Shown: positions 1-11,328, numbered from the stretch's first letter. The stretch: 64,000 bases of DNA from Watersipora subatra (GCF_963576615.1 NC_088708.1:57895196-57959195), one strand, 5' to 3'. Numbers and translations are program-made. Notes: generated by a model from the letters alone, not told the origin.

Positions 1-640
1 TCGGGTATCAAATAGGTAGAGTAGAATATCCTTCGTTTTTCGTGACGTCTTTCTATCGTTGTCCGCCATCTTTATGGAGAACTTCTATCGTTAAAAAACG
101 CGAAGCTTCTGCAATTAATTATGTTTGTTATGCTTTTGTTTGCAAACTTTTTATTGTAGTATCAAAACAACATCAAAAATACTATTATTCATGTAAACAT
201 CAACGATACTTACACAGTCAGATGATACAGGCCATATTATAGTCATCAAATTATTAATAACAATTAATCTTGCCACAATCAATACTCATACAAGACCTAT
301 TCTTCAAACCTGAACTCTTGTATATAGTATCAATCAATTTATTTTTGTAAAAGTTATCTTGCATTACTTATTTGAAGTCATCATCTCATGTAAATTTTAT
401 TTTAATTTTCACACTAATTATCTCAAACTAAACATGATTTGTTCACTACTATCTTGCATTCAGGATACTTTCACAAGTTTCATTTTATTTGATAATATGC
501 CTGAAAATAGAGGCTTTTTGTTATCAGCAAAATTAAACATTACTAACTAACATATTATTAATCAAGAGAATGACGATAGTTTTCTAAGAAGATGGCGGCT
601 TGTTCGTGGACGAGCGCGTCTGCAAACAATGCGATGACGT
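1..640. other. No gene recognised
   Basis: AT-rich sequence with only short frames and no motif. Confidence 0.6.
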
Positions 641-792
641 CAAAAAACCGATGGATCTATGTTATCGTCGATATCGTCCAATATCGACGGTATCCGATAT
701 TTCGATATGGGCAAAAAAGCACTCGGTACGGTCGGTATCAGAAAGTGATATCGACAATATACCGAAATATCGTAATATCGTCCCAGCACTAC
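640..792. mobile_element. Fragment of a hAT-like MITE end
   Basis: The right edge reads CGTCCCAGCACTA, the complement of a TAGTGCTGGGACG terminus, preceded by CGATAT-rich subterminal repeats. No matching left end was found, so it is truncated or misjudged. Confidence 0.35.
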
Positions 793-1259
793 GATTAACT
801 CGCACAAAAAAAGAGGCGTGGCCTAAACGCTCCTTGTTGGCACCGGAAACACTAGTGTTGTTATTACTCTAGGGGAAGATAACTCTATGGGGTCACTATC
901 AGCAAAGCATAACCAGAATATGTGTAGGGAAAACCCGTTACAGTTTATGAGGGAACCCAATGTGCTTATTCCAAGCGCGATTACATTAGAGTAAGGGACA
1001 AGCTAGCAATAGCATCATTTGTGTTCTCCTAGTAATTCTGCTCCGATATATACAGTAGTAGTTGGATAAGCAAAGAAGGTATTTGCTTTTACATGTTTAC
1101 ATGTTTAGCATCAAGGACTTTGTTGGGCACTGTTTTGTTCCTTCATTGCTATACTCTAAAAATACTCAATTTTTGACAGCCAAATTATCCATCTGTACAT
1201 CCAGCACACTTTATCAGCAGAACAAACCATCAACTCATAAACATTGGTAGATATTACCT

Positions 1260-1358
1260 GTTGTATTTGTAATGTTGTATTTGTAATGTCGTATTTGTAA
1301 TGTCGTATTTTTAATGTCGTATTTGTAATGTCGTATTTGTAATGTCGTATTTGTAATG
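1260..1358. repeat. 14-bp minisatellite, about 7 units (copy A)
   Basis: Same unit and same flanks (ATATCTAGCTCTGCAGC on the right) as the 82-unit array in copy B. Confidence 0.95.
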
Positions 1359-1639
1359 TATATCTAGCTCTGCAGCATAGCTGAGTATAGTGGTCATTCA
1401 CAATTTCAGACCAGAAAGTAGAGCTTGTGTCTGGTTCATTACCATAATACATCTGACCCAGGCTGTTGGTCAAGGTTGTGTTCTGTGTGCATGAGTAAAA
1501 GATGTAGTTGCTGAGAGTTGTAGCTCTGTATGATTACCTAGAGATAGTAAACCAGCACAACAATCTTCACAATACATTGATTATAATGGTTTGGCATCTA
1601 CCTTTTAATAGGTAGTTTAGTATGGAAAAGTCTAACCCC

Positions 1640-1990
1640 TTTGCATGACACTAATCCTATAGCATGACACTAATCCTATAGCATGGCGCTAATCCTATAG
1701 CATGAATCTAATCCTATAGTGTGACGCTAATCCTATGGCAAGTCACTAATCCTATACCATGAAATTAATTCTTTAGCATGTCACTAATCTTATATCATGT
1801 CACTAATCCTAATCTGCACAACACTAATCTTTTGGCATGACACTAATCTTTTACCATGACATTAGTTCTTTAGCATGAAACTAATCCACTTGCATGACAT
1901 TAATGTTATAGCACGACACTATTCCTATAGCACGTTACTAATCCTATCACGTGACACTAATCCTTTAGCATGACACTAATCTAAATTGTG
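1640..1990. repeat. Diverged about 19-bp tandem array (copy A)
   Basis: Unit close to TAGCATGACACTAATCCTA, heavily mutated, about 18 units. Confidence 0.9.
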
Positions 1991-2078
1991 CAGTTAGTAC
2001 ATCTATATATGTAAAAAATTGTTTCCTCACCCCGGATACCCCCGTATGGGTGGTAAATTCTGCTCCAACTCGGGTCTC

Positions 2079-3358
2079 CTACCAGAGACCTGGGAGTTTG
2101 AGCACTCGCCTCAAGATCTTAGCTGTTCCCAATAACGCACTTTTCTGCAACTCACCTGAGTTGATTGTTGTTGGTATTTGGGCAAGCCACATTTTATGCA
2201 CTGGTGTTATTGCGCCCAGTGCTCCAATGACTACTGGGATTACAGTTGTTCTTACATTCCAGCATTTTTCAATTTCTTCTCCAAGAGGGAGATATTTCTC
2301 TACCTTTTCTTTTTCTTTGCTGGCTATATTGTAGTCATTGGGTACTGCTATATCTATTATAGTAGCCCTCTTGTTCTCCTTGTCTACCACCACTATATCT
2401 GGTTGGTTTGCTAGGACATGCTTGTCAGTTTGGATGTAGAAGTCCCAGAGGATCTTAGCGCGGTCATTTTCATTCACCTTACCAGGAGCTTCCCACCAGT
2501 GTTGTGGTTTATTAAGGCCATACTCATCACATAGACTTCTATACACAATACCTGCGACATGATTATGCCGCTCAGTGTATGCGTTGCCTGCTAGCTGCCT
2601 GCATCCACTGATGATGTGTTGGATGGTCTCAGGTGCATCTTTGCACAGTCTGCATCTAGGATCGTCTCTAGTGTGATAGATTTTCGTTTGGAGTTGCCTT
2701 GTTGGGAGCACTTGCTCCTGGGCTGCCATGATTAGCGACTCTGTATTGGCCGTTAGGTTTCCTTTGTTCAGCCACATATATGTCTGGTGAAGATCGCCAA
2801 CCTTAGATATTTGTTGGTGGTAAGCACCATGAAGAGGTTTCGTGTGCCAGTCAATTTCCTCATCATCAGGGCGAAGGTCCGTTGTAAGAGCAGCTGATTG
2901 AAATTCAGCTAGCAACTTATCTGAGATGGCCATGGAGGCTGCATATGCTTTGATGCTTTGCTCCTCCTCTTTCACTGTCTGCTGTACACGTTTGAGTCCC
3001 CTACTGCCATCTTTCCTATCAAGATACAATCTAGTAGTATCAGATTTTGGGTGGAGTGCTCCATGCATGGTCAGCAGTTTACGAGTTGCTATATCTGTTT
3101 CTTTGATGGCTTCCTCAGTCCACTTTATTATGCCTGCTGGATATCTTATTACTGGCAGTGCGTAGGTATTTATTGCCATGATTTGGTTCTTGGCATTGAG
3201 CTGGCTCTGTAAGACCTGCCGAAGGCGTTTCTTGTATTCGGTAATGGCTTTGTGACGTACCTCGGCTTCGTGGTTGATGTTGCTTTGCATAATCCCCAAG
3301 TACTTGTACCCTTCTTCTATATCTTTGATGGTACCATTTGGCATTCTTAGGCCAAATA
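2079..3358 (-). pseudogene. 5'-truncated R2-like non-LTR retrotransposon ORF (end of RT, zinc knuckle, restriction-like endonuclease)
   Basis: An uninterrupted frame of about 425 codons ending in TAG at 2081-2079. In order: RT thumb motif EGYKYLGI, a helical region, a CCHC knuckle (CRLC, then QHIISGC) and a PD-(D/E)XK-like endonuclease segment (PDIVVVD, then TIIDIAVP). This order is that of R2-clade elements with a restriction-like endonuclease. The polymerase core and N-terminus are missing; the frame runs upstream into a TA tract at about 3358-3585, so the copy is dead. The 3' UTR continues to about 2004 (minus strand) and ends in an AT-rich tail. The lack of stops suggests recent arrival. 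Confidence 0.85.
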
Positions 3359-3493
3359 TATAGAATATATATGTAGAATATATATGTATATATTTTACAT
3401 ATATATACATATATATATTTATTTATATATATTTATTATTTATTACTTATTATTATTATTACTTATTTATATATATACATATATCTTAGAATA

Positions 3494-3585
<92 letters not shown>
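3354..3585. repeat. (TA)n-rich microsatellite
   Basis: Imperfect then pure TA dinucleotides abutting the truncated 5' end of the R2-like fragment. A second short TA tract is at 3708-3739. Open frames here are artefacts. Confidence 0.95.
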
Positions 3586-3586
<1 letters not shown>

Positions 3587-3656
3587 CCTGGTTGTTTCAT
3601 GGCAGGAAGTCAACTCTCATTGGTAATGGGATTTGTGTCCCTTGCCTAAGCTCTGA

Positions 3657-3702
3657 GCTGCACTGATGAGGCTTCAATAGCCGAAACAGTACTGTCTGTA
3701 GC
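3657..3702 (+). ncRNA. Type I hammerhead ribozyme (retrozyme / Penelope-like type)
   Basis: All catalytic core elements are present in order. Stem I GCTGCA (3657-3662) pairs with TGTAGC (3697-3702) with one G-U pair. CTGATGA lies at 3663-3669. Stem II is GGCT/AGCC (3670-3673, 3679-3682) with loop TCAAT. GAAA lies at 3683-3686. Stem III is ACAG/CTGT (3686-3689, 3692-3695) with a 2-nt loop, and the cleavage-site C is 3696, giving GUC as the triplet. A very short, self-complementary stem III is typical of hammerheads in metazoan retrozymes and Penelope-like elements, which may act as dimers. It lies on the strand opposite to the neighbouring retrotransposon ORF, flanked by TA tracts. Confidence 0.88.
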
Positions 3703-3706
3703 ATGA

Positions 3707-3739
<33 letters not shown>

Positions 3740-3740
<1 letters not shown>

Positions 3741-3935
3741 AAATGTTTGTCAATCTATACTTCGGTATTTCCGTCTGTCCCGCTATAGCGATAAAGTTTC
3801 AAGCATGAGATATCCTCTGCAAACTGGATTTGAACTAACAACCTCTAGTTCTGCTAACATTTATTTATCCAAGACACTAGTGGCCACTAGTAGCACTGTC
3901 CAACTTGCTATACCATGGAATAACTTTGGCACATG
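3740..3935 (-). mobile_element. tRNA-derived SINE, copy 1
   Basis: On the minus strand an A-box-like AGTGGCCACTAGTG is followed about 50 bases later by a B-box-like AGTTCAAATCC, then a body with CTTTATCGCTATAGCGGGAC. Two other copies in the window share the same order. Probable Pol III SINE; the family name is unknown to me. Confidence 0.65.
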
Positions 3936-5189
3936 CTTAAAATACATGCCAATCTTTCATGGCTTCACGTTAAACACAACAGCCAATGCTATGCATAAAG
4001 CCATACCAGAAGAAAGATTCGTGAAGCCATACCAGAAGAAAAATGCATGCCCATAAGTGAAGAAAAACTCATATGGCCAACAAGACTATTGCAATCAGTA
4101 TAAATCTGTAGTAGGCACTGCAGCTGGCACGATATGAATTACACAGAAATAAACACAGTACACAGAATTAAACAGAATAGACAAAACGCTTCATGTGAAA
4201 GTTAGAATGGTAAATGTTGTATAATATGTTGATTGAAACTAAATTTTTTGTGCAAAAATCTTTTTATTACCAATGTCAAACATTCAGCTAATCTATATAG
4301 ATATTTCTCAAAGTATGTTTTATGTCTGTATGTCATATGTCTGTCTGCATTCCGGCTCTAGCTATTATTAGAATAGCCTAGCTGGGCAACAATGCTGACG
4401 CAATGTCATTGCCTACCGGCATTTGAAGCTTACTAACTAGGTTAGTGGAATTTTCCATTAGCAATGTGCCAGGCCACTTGGCAATGGCCTGCCACTTGCT
4501 GGAGAGTTGCCTGCCAGCAAATGGTAAGCAAATCTCATCACCTCTCATTGTTTATAAGCTGATTTTTAATACACGGGCAACGCACAGCTAGTATTTTTAT
4601 AGTTATAGGTTTAAAAAGTGTAGAGTAAGTCTGTATATTTGAGACGATTTGAAAAGAAGATTTCACAAAGCTATGTAAATATTTAAATTAACGTTCTATC
4701 AAAATATGGAGTTAACTATACATGCAAAAATAAAATAACCTTTAATAAAAATTTGATCATTTGCAGTTTCATGTTTTTATCACGAACTTGTTTGATTACA
4801 CTCGAACTTTTATATTTTACATTTTGAAAGTTTTGCAATTGTTTGAAGTGTTATGAATTCTCATTTTCCAGTGCTATTTGCCAGAGTTTGATTTTGCAAG
4901 AACATTTACTTTTAAACAAAGTACAGCATTCAATTATATTAATGGTAGTAAATGTAATTAAAAAAGTTTCAGATCTATTAAGATGCTGCCAATGCATTTT
5001 ACTAAAAAGAAAGTTTAACCACTGAACTATGATGTTTTGTACTTCACATGATAACCACGTGGTATCTACACCGTAGCTATACGGTAACCATAGTAACTAC
5101 ACGATAGACACATGGTAATCACACAGCTTCAACAGACATGTCTGCCAGTAACTTCAGCAACCCCTTATAATAAGCATTTCTTTCTGGAG

Positions 5190-5815
5190 ATGATATTGAT
5201 GATATTAATGACATTGATCCTATTGATGACATTGATGATATTGATGACATTGATGATATTAATGACATCGATCCTATTGATGACATTGATGATATTGATG
5301 ACATTGATGATATTGATGACATTGATCTTATTGATGACATTGATGATATTGATGACATTGATGATATTAATGACATTGATCCTATTGATGACATTGATGA
5401 TATTGATGACATTGATGATACCAATGACATTGATCCTATTGATGACATTGATGATGTTGATGATATTGATGATATTGATGACATTGATGACATTGATGAT
5501 ATTGATGAGATTGATCCTATTGATAACATTGATGGTATTGACTATATTGATGATATTGAAGATATTGATGACATTGATGGTATTGATGACATTGATCCTA
5601 TTGATGACATTGATGATATCAATGATATTGATGATATTTATGATATTGATGATACTGATGGTATTAATGACATTGATCCTATTGAGGATATTCATGATAT
5701 TGATGATATTCATCATATTGATGACATTGATGATATTGATGATGTTGATGATGTTACGATATTGATGATTTTAATGACATTAATGATATTCATGATATTG
5801 ATGCCAAATAAAATT
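5190..5815. repeat. 9-bp (GATGAYATT) array with a 54-bp higher-order period
   Basis: The GATCCTATT variant recurs at 5216, 5270, 5378 and 5432 (with GATCTTATT at 5324), giving a 54-bp period. Open frames on both strands are by-products of the 9-bp unit; not coding. Confidence 0.93.
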
Positions 5816-7172
5816 TTAAAAAGTCTAAAAGTTACTAATTATTCAACATCAGTTCAGTTATTGACTATTCCTTGACTAACCGTATCCCTAAAAATGATGG
5901 AAGGTTCACAAAGATTAGGTTACTTCTGAGGTAAAGGTTTTTACATTTCAAATTATACCAGATAACCTAATAACCAATTTTAATTGAACTCATCTTAATG
6001 GTCCTAAATTCAAAGTGGAGCTATATCTCCTAGCAACATAGCTTTTGATTCATGAAACTTATATATGGCAGTCTATCCGTGTGTTTGTCAGAATCAGAAT
6101 ATTTCCTGTATGTGGCTTGTTATGTTGAAATATGTCGTATGACTCGAAATGATCACACAGTGTTTTAGGATGTGTTCTATTAATTTAACACATGACAATG
6201 CATTGACCACCTAGGAATTATGGGTGAATGCATCATAATGCCTATATACCTTTACTACAACATGGTTCATGAAGCACATTATAGATAGGGTTAACATCTC
6301 AGCAGGCACAATGAAGGTCAAACAATCACGTGACTCACTATGATTAGATGTACCTGCAGGTTCCATGGGACACCATACACAAAGCAAACAGAAGCTTATC
6401 ACGCTATGTTTATTGATCTTTAACTAATGAAAAACATAGATCAATGGTCATAATAGAATATCGCTCAGCAACCAAGGCATAACAAGATTCAGGAACCTTT
6501 TCATAAATGATCAATAAGGAATCTTACTTGATATGCAGTCATGTGTAAAGGAATGGAGGCACACCATAATTTGCATAATTTTCATTCACTTGAACTTTAG
6601 TAATAAGCCAAATACAGTCAACATTAATATAATAAAGTTACATATTACTTTAATCTTTATATATTAGCTATTTAAAATACTCAAATCGTATCTCTAATAT
6701 GCTTGACGATTCATTATATTTCTACATGCTTCAAAAACCACTACACCTTATACCAGCCACCATGTAAAAAGAGCTTTCCTTTCAACACACATAAGTTAAT
6801 TCATAACACACTTAAGCTATTTTTTTGTTTTTGTCTCAGTCTATTTTGCTCTAAACTGCATTGATCAATGATAATAGAGTTACCATCTATCTTAAATATG
6901 TTCTCTGTTCTGTGATGCTGTTGTATTGTTTTTGAGTTTAAATTAGTATATGCTCTTCTCTGTACTATTGTACATGTACTATATGTTTTTCAACTATATT
7001 GAGAGGTCATCATTCAATCCCAACAGCTCTTTATATGTGTATGGATCTCCCTATATTACTGTAGAGCTAAACCCAATAACAATGTGGTATATCATCTGTG
7101 TATGAAAGGAAGGTGCCTTATGTGCTTACTCTTGCAATCACAAGACACTAACTTGAAAATAATCATGCTCCA
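5816..7172. other. Intergenic, nothing recognised
   Basis: Downstream of the IFI27-like gene; no exon, repeat array or RNA gene seen. Confidence 0.6.
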
Positions 7173-7178
7173 TTTATT
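7173..7178 (-). terminator. Candidate polyadenylation signal of the IFI27-like gene
   Basis: AATAAA on the minus strand about 160 bases past the stop codon. Confidence 0.4.
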
Positions 7179-7339
7179 AGTATTATTTATAAATTATTAT
7201 ATACAAGACGTGTGGTATGCTGCCATAAAAGCAATATTGCAGCAATTATATTGCTCAACCAAAGTAGCTTGAAAACATTTCAAAATAGCAGGGAGGAGAT
7301 TATGCTGGCTAAACACTATATACATTCATGCAGAAGGTA

Positions 7340-7452
7340 TTACACCTCAAAGCAAGAAAGACCCAGCAGCATCTCCACTTCTTTAGAGATACCAGATGTT
7401 GCAGCCCAGGTAGCTATGCTGGATGCGGTTTTCAGGTTCGCTCCCGTCGCTC
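7340..7452 (-). CDS. IFI27-like gene, exon 3 and stop
   Basis: Acceptor GATTCTTGCAG; the upstream AG (GAGTCACAG) would give an immediate stop, so this one is used. Residues 95-131, GATGANLKTASSIATW to the end, then TAA at 7342-7340. Confidence 0.83.
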
Positions 7453-9261
7453 CTGCAAGAATCAGCATACTGTGACTCGAAGATTGATGTTTAAAATTAA
7501 CTAATAAGATATAGTAAGTTACTAGTCGAATGCCGGGCGCTGCATGAGTATATAAACAATTTATAGATTGTGGCAGGTAAATTTGTAGTTGACAATGGCT
7601 AATTTGGGTAAGTTAGTATATGTATTGCTAAACTTATTAATAAGAGCCATGAGAGCAAGCTTTAGCGATATTGCGCGTAATAAAGAGTCGATATGCATCA
7701 CAGGTGTCCTTTAGCAGGATATTGCTGAGGCCGGGCCGTAGTCTACACACACAAAAAACAACAAAGGTCCACGTAGTTATGAGCAAAAACAAAAGTATCC
7801 ATCCAAATATCTCACCAATCCGATAAGCAGCACACACAAAAACTAAACCAATCGACAGAGCCACCTATCATGTCAAAATATTCCAAGTTTCATGTCATGT
7901 CCTGCACAACTCACCTTATGGTTTCTCAAAACATGTCCCAGAGTGCCTATTAATTTGAGACTGTCCGATTGCTTTTTTAGAAATGGTCGCTGCTAGCCTA
8001 ACCTAACGTCCTGATTCTACATCTCACTAACTATCGGAGCATTGCTAAAAGAGGAAATCAAAAAGTTCGAGAGCACTAAGCATTGCCCCGATAGTTACTG
8101 AGATGTTGAATTAGGACGTTAGGCTAGGCTAGCGGCGACTTTTTCTAAAACAGCAATCGGACAGTCTCAAATTAATAGGGACCTTGAGACAAGTTTTGAG
8201 AAACCATAAGGTGAGTTGTGCAAGACATGACTTGAAACTTGGAATATTTTGACATGATGAGTGGCTCTGTCGATTGGTTTAGTTTTTGTGTGTGCTGCTC
8301 ATGAGATTGGTGAGATATATTTGGGTGGATACTTTTGTTTTTGCTCATAACTACGTGGACCTTTGTTGTTTTTTTGGTGTGTGTAGACTGCGGCCCGGCC
8401 TCGGCAATATCCCGCTAAAGGACACCTGAGATATGCATATTTTAACCTAGATAATTATTATCTGCCCAATGAATCTATTGCATCCCGTGTCGCTCGATAT
8501 GTTAGCTTGCCGCCTTGTCAACGAGATGTACCGAGATCAAATCTTCTGCGACACGGATTTTTCCTTGCTAGATTTTAATGGCTATAACTAGAAATAGGGT
8601 GTACAAAAAATAAACACTGAAATTTATACAGATAGATTGTTGAAGCTTGAGAGGTTTGAGATTTCCAAATACGGATATATTTGCAACAAGCATGTATGAA
8701 GCCAACACATGACCTCGAAAATTTACAAAAATACATACCAAGGCTTGTTAGTTTGGCAAATAAGGAGTTGGCAGCAACATTGCCAAGGTAGGACTGCCAC
8801 AATGCTGCTGCACTTCCACCTATTACTCCGAGAGGTCCAAAACCTATGACTCCTTCAGCGTGTGAAAAAAAGGAGAAATATAAATAACTCAAACTGACCA
8901 ATAAAGGTGATGGTAGAATGACTAGGATGAACAGCAATAGTATTTCAAATCTTTGTCTTTTGTATGTAATTTACTAACAAGACCTATTGTAAAAATCAAA
9001 CCAACTTTGTTCTAATAAATGAATATATTAGTTGTTGATTGGTTACTGATTCCAGCACCAGAAGACCTCTTATTAAAAGTGGTTATTCATACCCAACACA
9101 ATTGGTGCAGCAGCATAAGTAACTCCTAAGGTTGCAGCAAATACTCCTCCTTTGACTAGAAGTTCAGTTTGAAGAGATGATTCGCAGCGCCTCTCACCAT
9201 TCACATTGGGGATCAATAAGAGAATCACCAGACTGCAAGCTATATACTGGCTCCTCAACAT
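7340..9261 (-). CDS. IFI6/IFI27 (ISG12)-like small membrane protein, three exons (whole gene span)
   Basis: Exons 9261-9093, 8852-8739 and 7452-7340 join in phases 1 and 1 to 396 nt, 131 residues plus TAA. Seen: a hydrophobic N-terminus (6-20), then a Gly/Ala-rich hydrophobic block with GGVFAATLGVTYAAAPIVLG, GFGPLGVIGGSAAALWQS and NVAANSLFAKLTSLGATG, the signature of the Ifi-6-16 family (human IFI27, IFI6). Known for the family: interferon- or stress-induced membrane proteins of mitochondria or ER that influence apoptosis and antiviral responses; invertebrate members exist. Length is typical. The gene sits between two direct copies of a repeat segment and its second intron holds a foldback element. 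Start ATG has G at -3. Confidence 0.88.
7699..8429. mobile_element. 731-bp foldback (long-TIR) element in intron 2 of the IFI27-like gene
   Basis: Two arms of about 345 bp (7699 to about 8047 and about 8088 to 8429) are reverse complements with small mismatches; the unique loop is about 40 bp. Ends read CAGGTGTCCTTTAGC and its complement. A 9-bp direct repeat GATATGCAT lies at 7690-7698 and 8430-8438 and fits a target-site duplication. Nine-bp duplications with long TIRs are known from Mutator-like elements; that assignment is inference. No transposase is present. Confidence 0.8.
8739..8852 (-). CDS. IFI27-like gene, exon 2
   Basis: Acceptor ACGCTGAAG, donor GTATGT; phase 1-1. Residues 57-95, the most conserved part of the family (GVIGGSAAALWQS, GNVAANSLFAKL). 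Confidence 0.9.
9093..9261 (-). CDS. IFI27-like gene, exon 1
   Basis: ATG at 9261; residues 1-57. Signal-anchor-like leader, then LLVKGGVFAATLGV and APIVLG. Donor GTATGA, phase 1. Confidence 0.88.
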
Positions 9262-9813
9262 GGCTTACTTTTCGACTGTCAAAATAATTTCATAAAAGAT
9301 TATATATTAGTATTTAATCAGAAAATTTTTCATAAACTAAACATTGTTTCTACAGAACTGTATTAGCATGGCACCGTTCAGGCAAATATTCCTCAATGCA
9401 CCGCTGTCTGATGCAACTCATGGTACGATATCGTTAAGTCGTACACTATTGGTACCTCAGCACAAACAGTTGGTAAAGTTGAACAAATAGGCAGTAGCTC
9501 ACCTTCCTTACGCTATGCAGAGCTCTTTTCAAACACAACTGCCTTAATGTGAGCAAGAGACTCAAATGAGATATGTTTGCCGACCTACCGGCCCATTCAA
9601 AAGGGGGACTCCCCTTTGTGTAAACTCTGCCACCAGATTTCCCCTATTCTTATTGACAACACATGCCTGGGCAGCCAGGCACAGCTGAAGTTACCATCTG
9701 CAAGCAATACCCTGGATGTTTGCAGGGATTCCAATTGGTATTTTCGTCTGAACAAAACTATGTTATCACTCCTATGTCAGAGAGTACATGATTGTAGCTT
9801 AAACGCTGGTTAG
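9262..9813. promoter_or_regulatory. Presumed promoter region of the IFI27-like gene
   Basis: Inferred only from position. A TATA-like TAATATATA lies about 40-50 bases upstream of the ATG on the minus strand (about 9300-9310). No interferon-response element was convincingly seen. Confidence 0.25.
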
Positions 9814-10175
9814 GGCCGCTATCAGCAAAGCATCACCAGAATATGTGTAGGGGAAACCCGTGACAGCTTATGAGGGGAAACCCAACGTGCTTATTCCAAG
9901 CGGGAATACAATAGAGTAAGGGACAAGCTGGCATCAGCATCATTTGTGTTCTCTTAGTAATCCCGCTCCGATATATACAGTAGTAGTTGGATAAGCAAAG
10001 AAGGTATTTGTTTCCACAAGTTTACATGTTTAGCATCAAGGACATTGTTGTGCAGTGTCCTTCATCGCTATACTTTAAAAATACTCAATTTCTGACAGCC
10101 ATATTATCTATCTTTACATCCAGCACACTTTATCAGCAGAACTAACCATCAACTCATAAACATCGGTAGCTATTA

Positions 10176-11328
10176 AATGTCGTATTTGTAATGTCGTATT
10201 TGCAATGTCGTATTTGCAATGTCGTATTTGCAATGTCGTATTTGCAATGTCGTATTTGCAATGTCGTATTTGCAATGTCGTATTTGCAATGTCGTATTTG
10301 CAATGTCGTATTTGCAATGTCGTATTTGCAATGTCGTATTTGCAATGTCGTATTTGCAATGTCGTATTTGCAATGTCGTATTTGCAATGTCGTATTTGCA
10401 ATGTCGTATTTGCAATGTCGTATTTGCAATGTCGTATTTGCAATGTCGTATTTGTAATGTCGTATTTGCATTGTCGTATTTGCAATGTCGTATTTGCAAT
10501 GTCGTATTTGCAATGTCGTATTTGCAATGTCGTATTTGTAATGTCGTATTTGTAATGTCGTATTTGTAATGTCGTATTTGTAATGTCGTATTTGCAATGT
10601 CGTATTTGCAATGTCGTATTTGTAATGTCGTATTTGCAACGTCGTATTTGCAACATCGTATTTGCAACGTCGTATTTGCAACGTCGTATTTGCAACGTCG
10701 TATTTGCAACGTCGTATTTGCCACGTCGTATTTGCAATGTCGTATTTGCAATGTCGTATTTGTAATGTCGTATTTGCAATGTCGTATTTGCAATGTCGTA
10801 TTTGCAATGTCGAATTTGCAATGACGTATTTGCAATGTCGTATTTGCATTGTCGTATTTGTAATGTCGTATTTGCAATGTCGTATTTGCAATGTCGTATT
10901 TGCAATGTCGTATTTGCAATGTCGTATTTGCAATGTCGTATTTGTAATGTCGTATTTGCAATGTCGTATTTGTAATGTCGTATTTGCAATGTCGTATTTG
11001 TAATGTCGTATTTGTAATGTCGTATTTGCAATGTCGTATTTGCAATGTCGTATTTGCAATGTCGTATTTGTAATGTCGTATTTGCAATGTCGTATTTGTA
11101 ATGTCGTATTTGCAATGTCGTATTTGCAATGTCGTATTTGCAATGTCGTATTTGCAATGTCGTATTTGTAATGTCGTATTTGCAATGTCGTATTTGTAAT
11201 GTCGTATTTGCAATGTCGTATTTGTAATGTCGTATTTGTAATGTCGTATTTGTAATGTCGTATTTGTAATGTCGTATTTGCAATGTCGTATTTGTAATGT
11301 CGTATTTGTAATGTCGTATTTGTAATGT
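10176..11328. repeat. 14-bp minisatellite, about 82 units
   Basis: Unit AATGTCGTATTTGC with C/T variation at the last position and a central block (about 10635-10735) where ATGTCG becomes ACGTCG. Because 14 is not a multiple of 3 and the unit lacks stops, all frames stay open on both strands and give spurious 14-residue repeat proteins; not coding. Confidence 0.97.

Larger units (their letters stand above)
2004..3738. mobile_element. Insertion present only in duplicate copy A: R2-like fragment, TA tracts, hammerhead ribozyme
   Basis: Comparison with copy B (12030-12060), which runs directly from the GTGCAGTTA-TACAT segment to the SINE end AATGTTTGTC, shows the interrupted interval. It contains, left to right, the antisense R2-like 3' UTR and ORF, a (TA)n tract, about 110 bp of unique sequence with the ribozyme, and another TA tract. 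Whether it is one insertion or several nested ones is not resolved. Confidence 0.65.
891..4765 (+). repeat. Composite repeat segment, copy A (paired with 9814-13642)
   Basis: Starts at CTATCAGCAAAGCAT and ends near TTTGATCATTT. Shares with copy B, in order: an about 370-bp lead, the 14-bp array, an about 250-bp spacer, a 19-bp array, the SINE, an about 330-bp spacer and an about 190-bp tail. Extra in copy A: 2004-3738 and an about 300-bp insert at about 4262-4565. It may be a segmental duplication or two members of one large element with internal tandem repeats. Confidence 0.85.

Noticed and set aside
592-872. Overlapping 68- and 90-codon plus-strand frames
   Set aside because: They run through CGATAT repeats of a MITE-like end and show no protein motif.
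2050-3212. Several plus-strand frames of 78-94 codons
   Set aside because: Antisense shadows of the R2-like ORF.
5112-5765. 217-codon frame rich in Ile, Leu, Met and Thr, plus Ser- and Asn-rich frames opposite
   Set aside because: Products of the 9-bp GATGAYATT array, open in several frames on both strands.
7212-7475. 87-codon plus-strand frame
   Set aside because: Shadow of exon 3 of the IFI27-like gene on the other strand.
9577-9813. 78-codon frame with several cysteines, considered as a zinc-binding peptide
   Set aside because: No consistent spacing of metal ligands, no homology recognised, and no splice partners.
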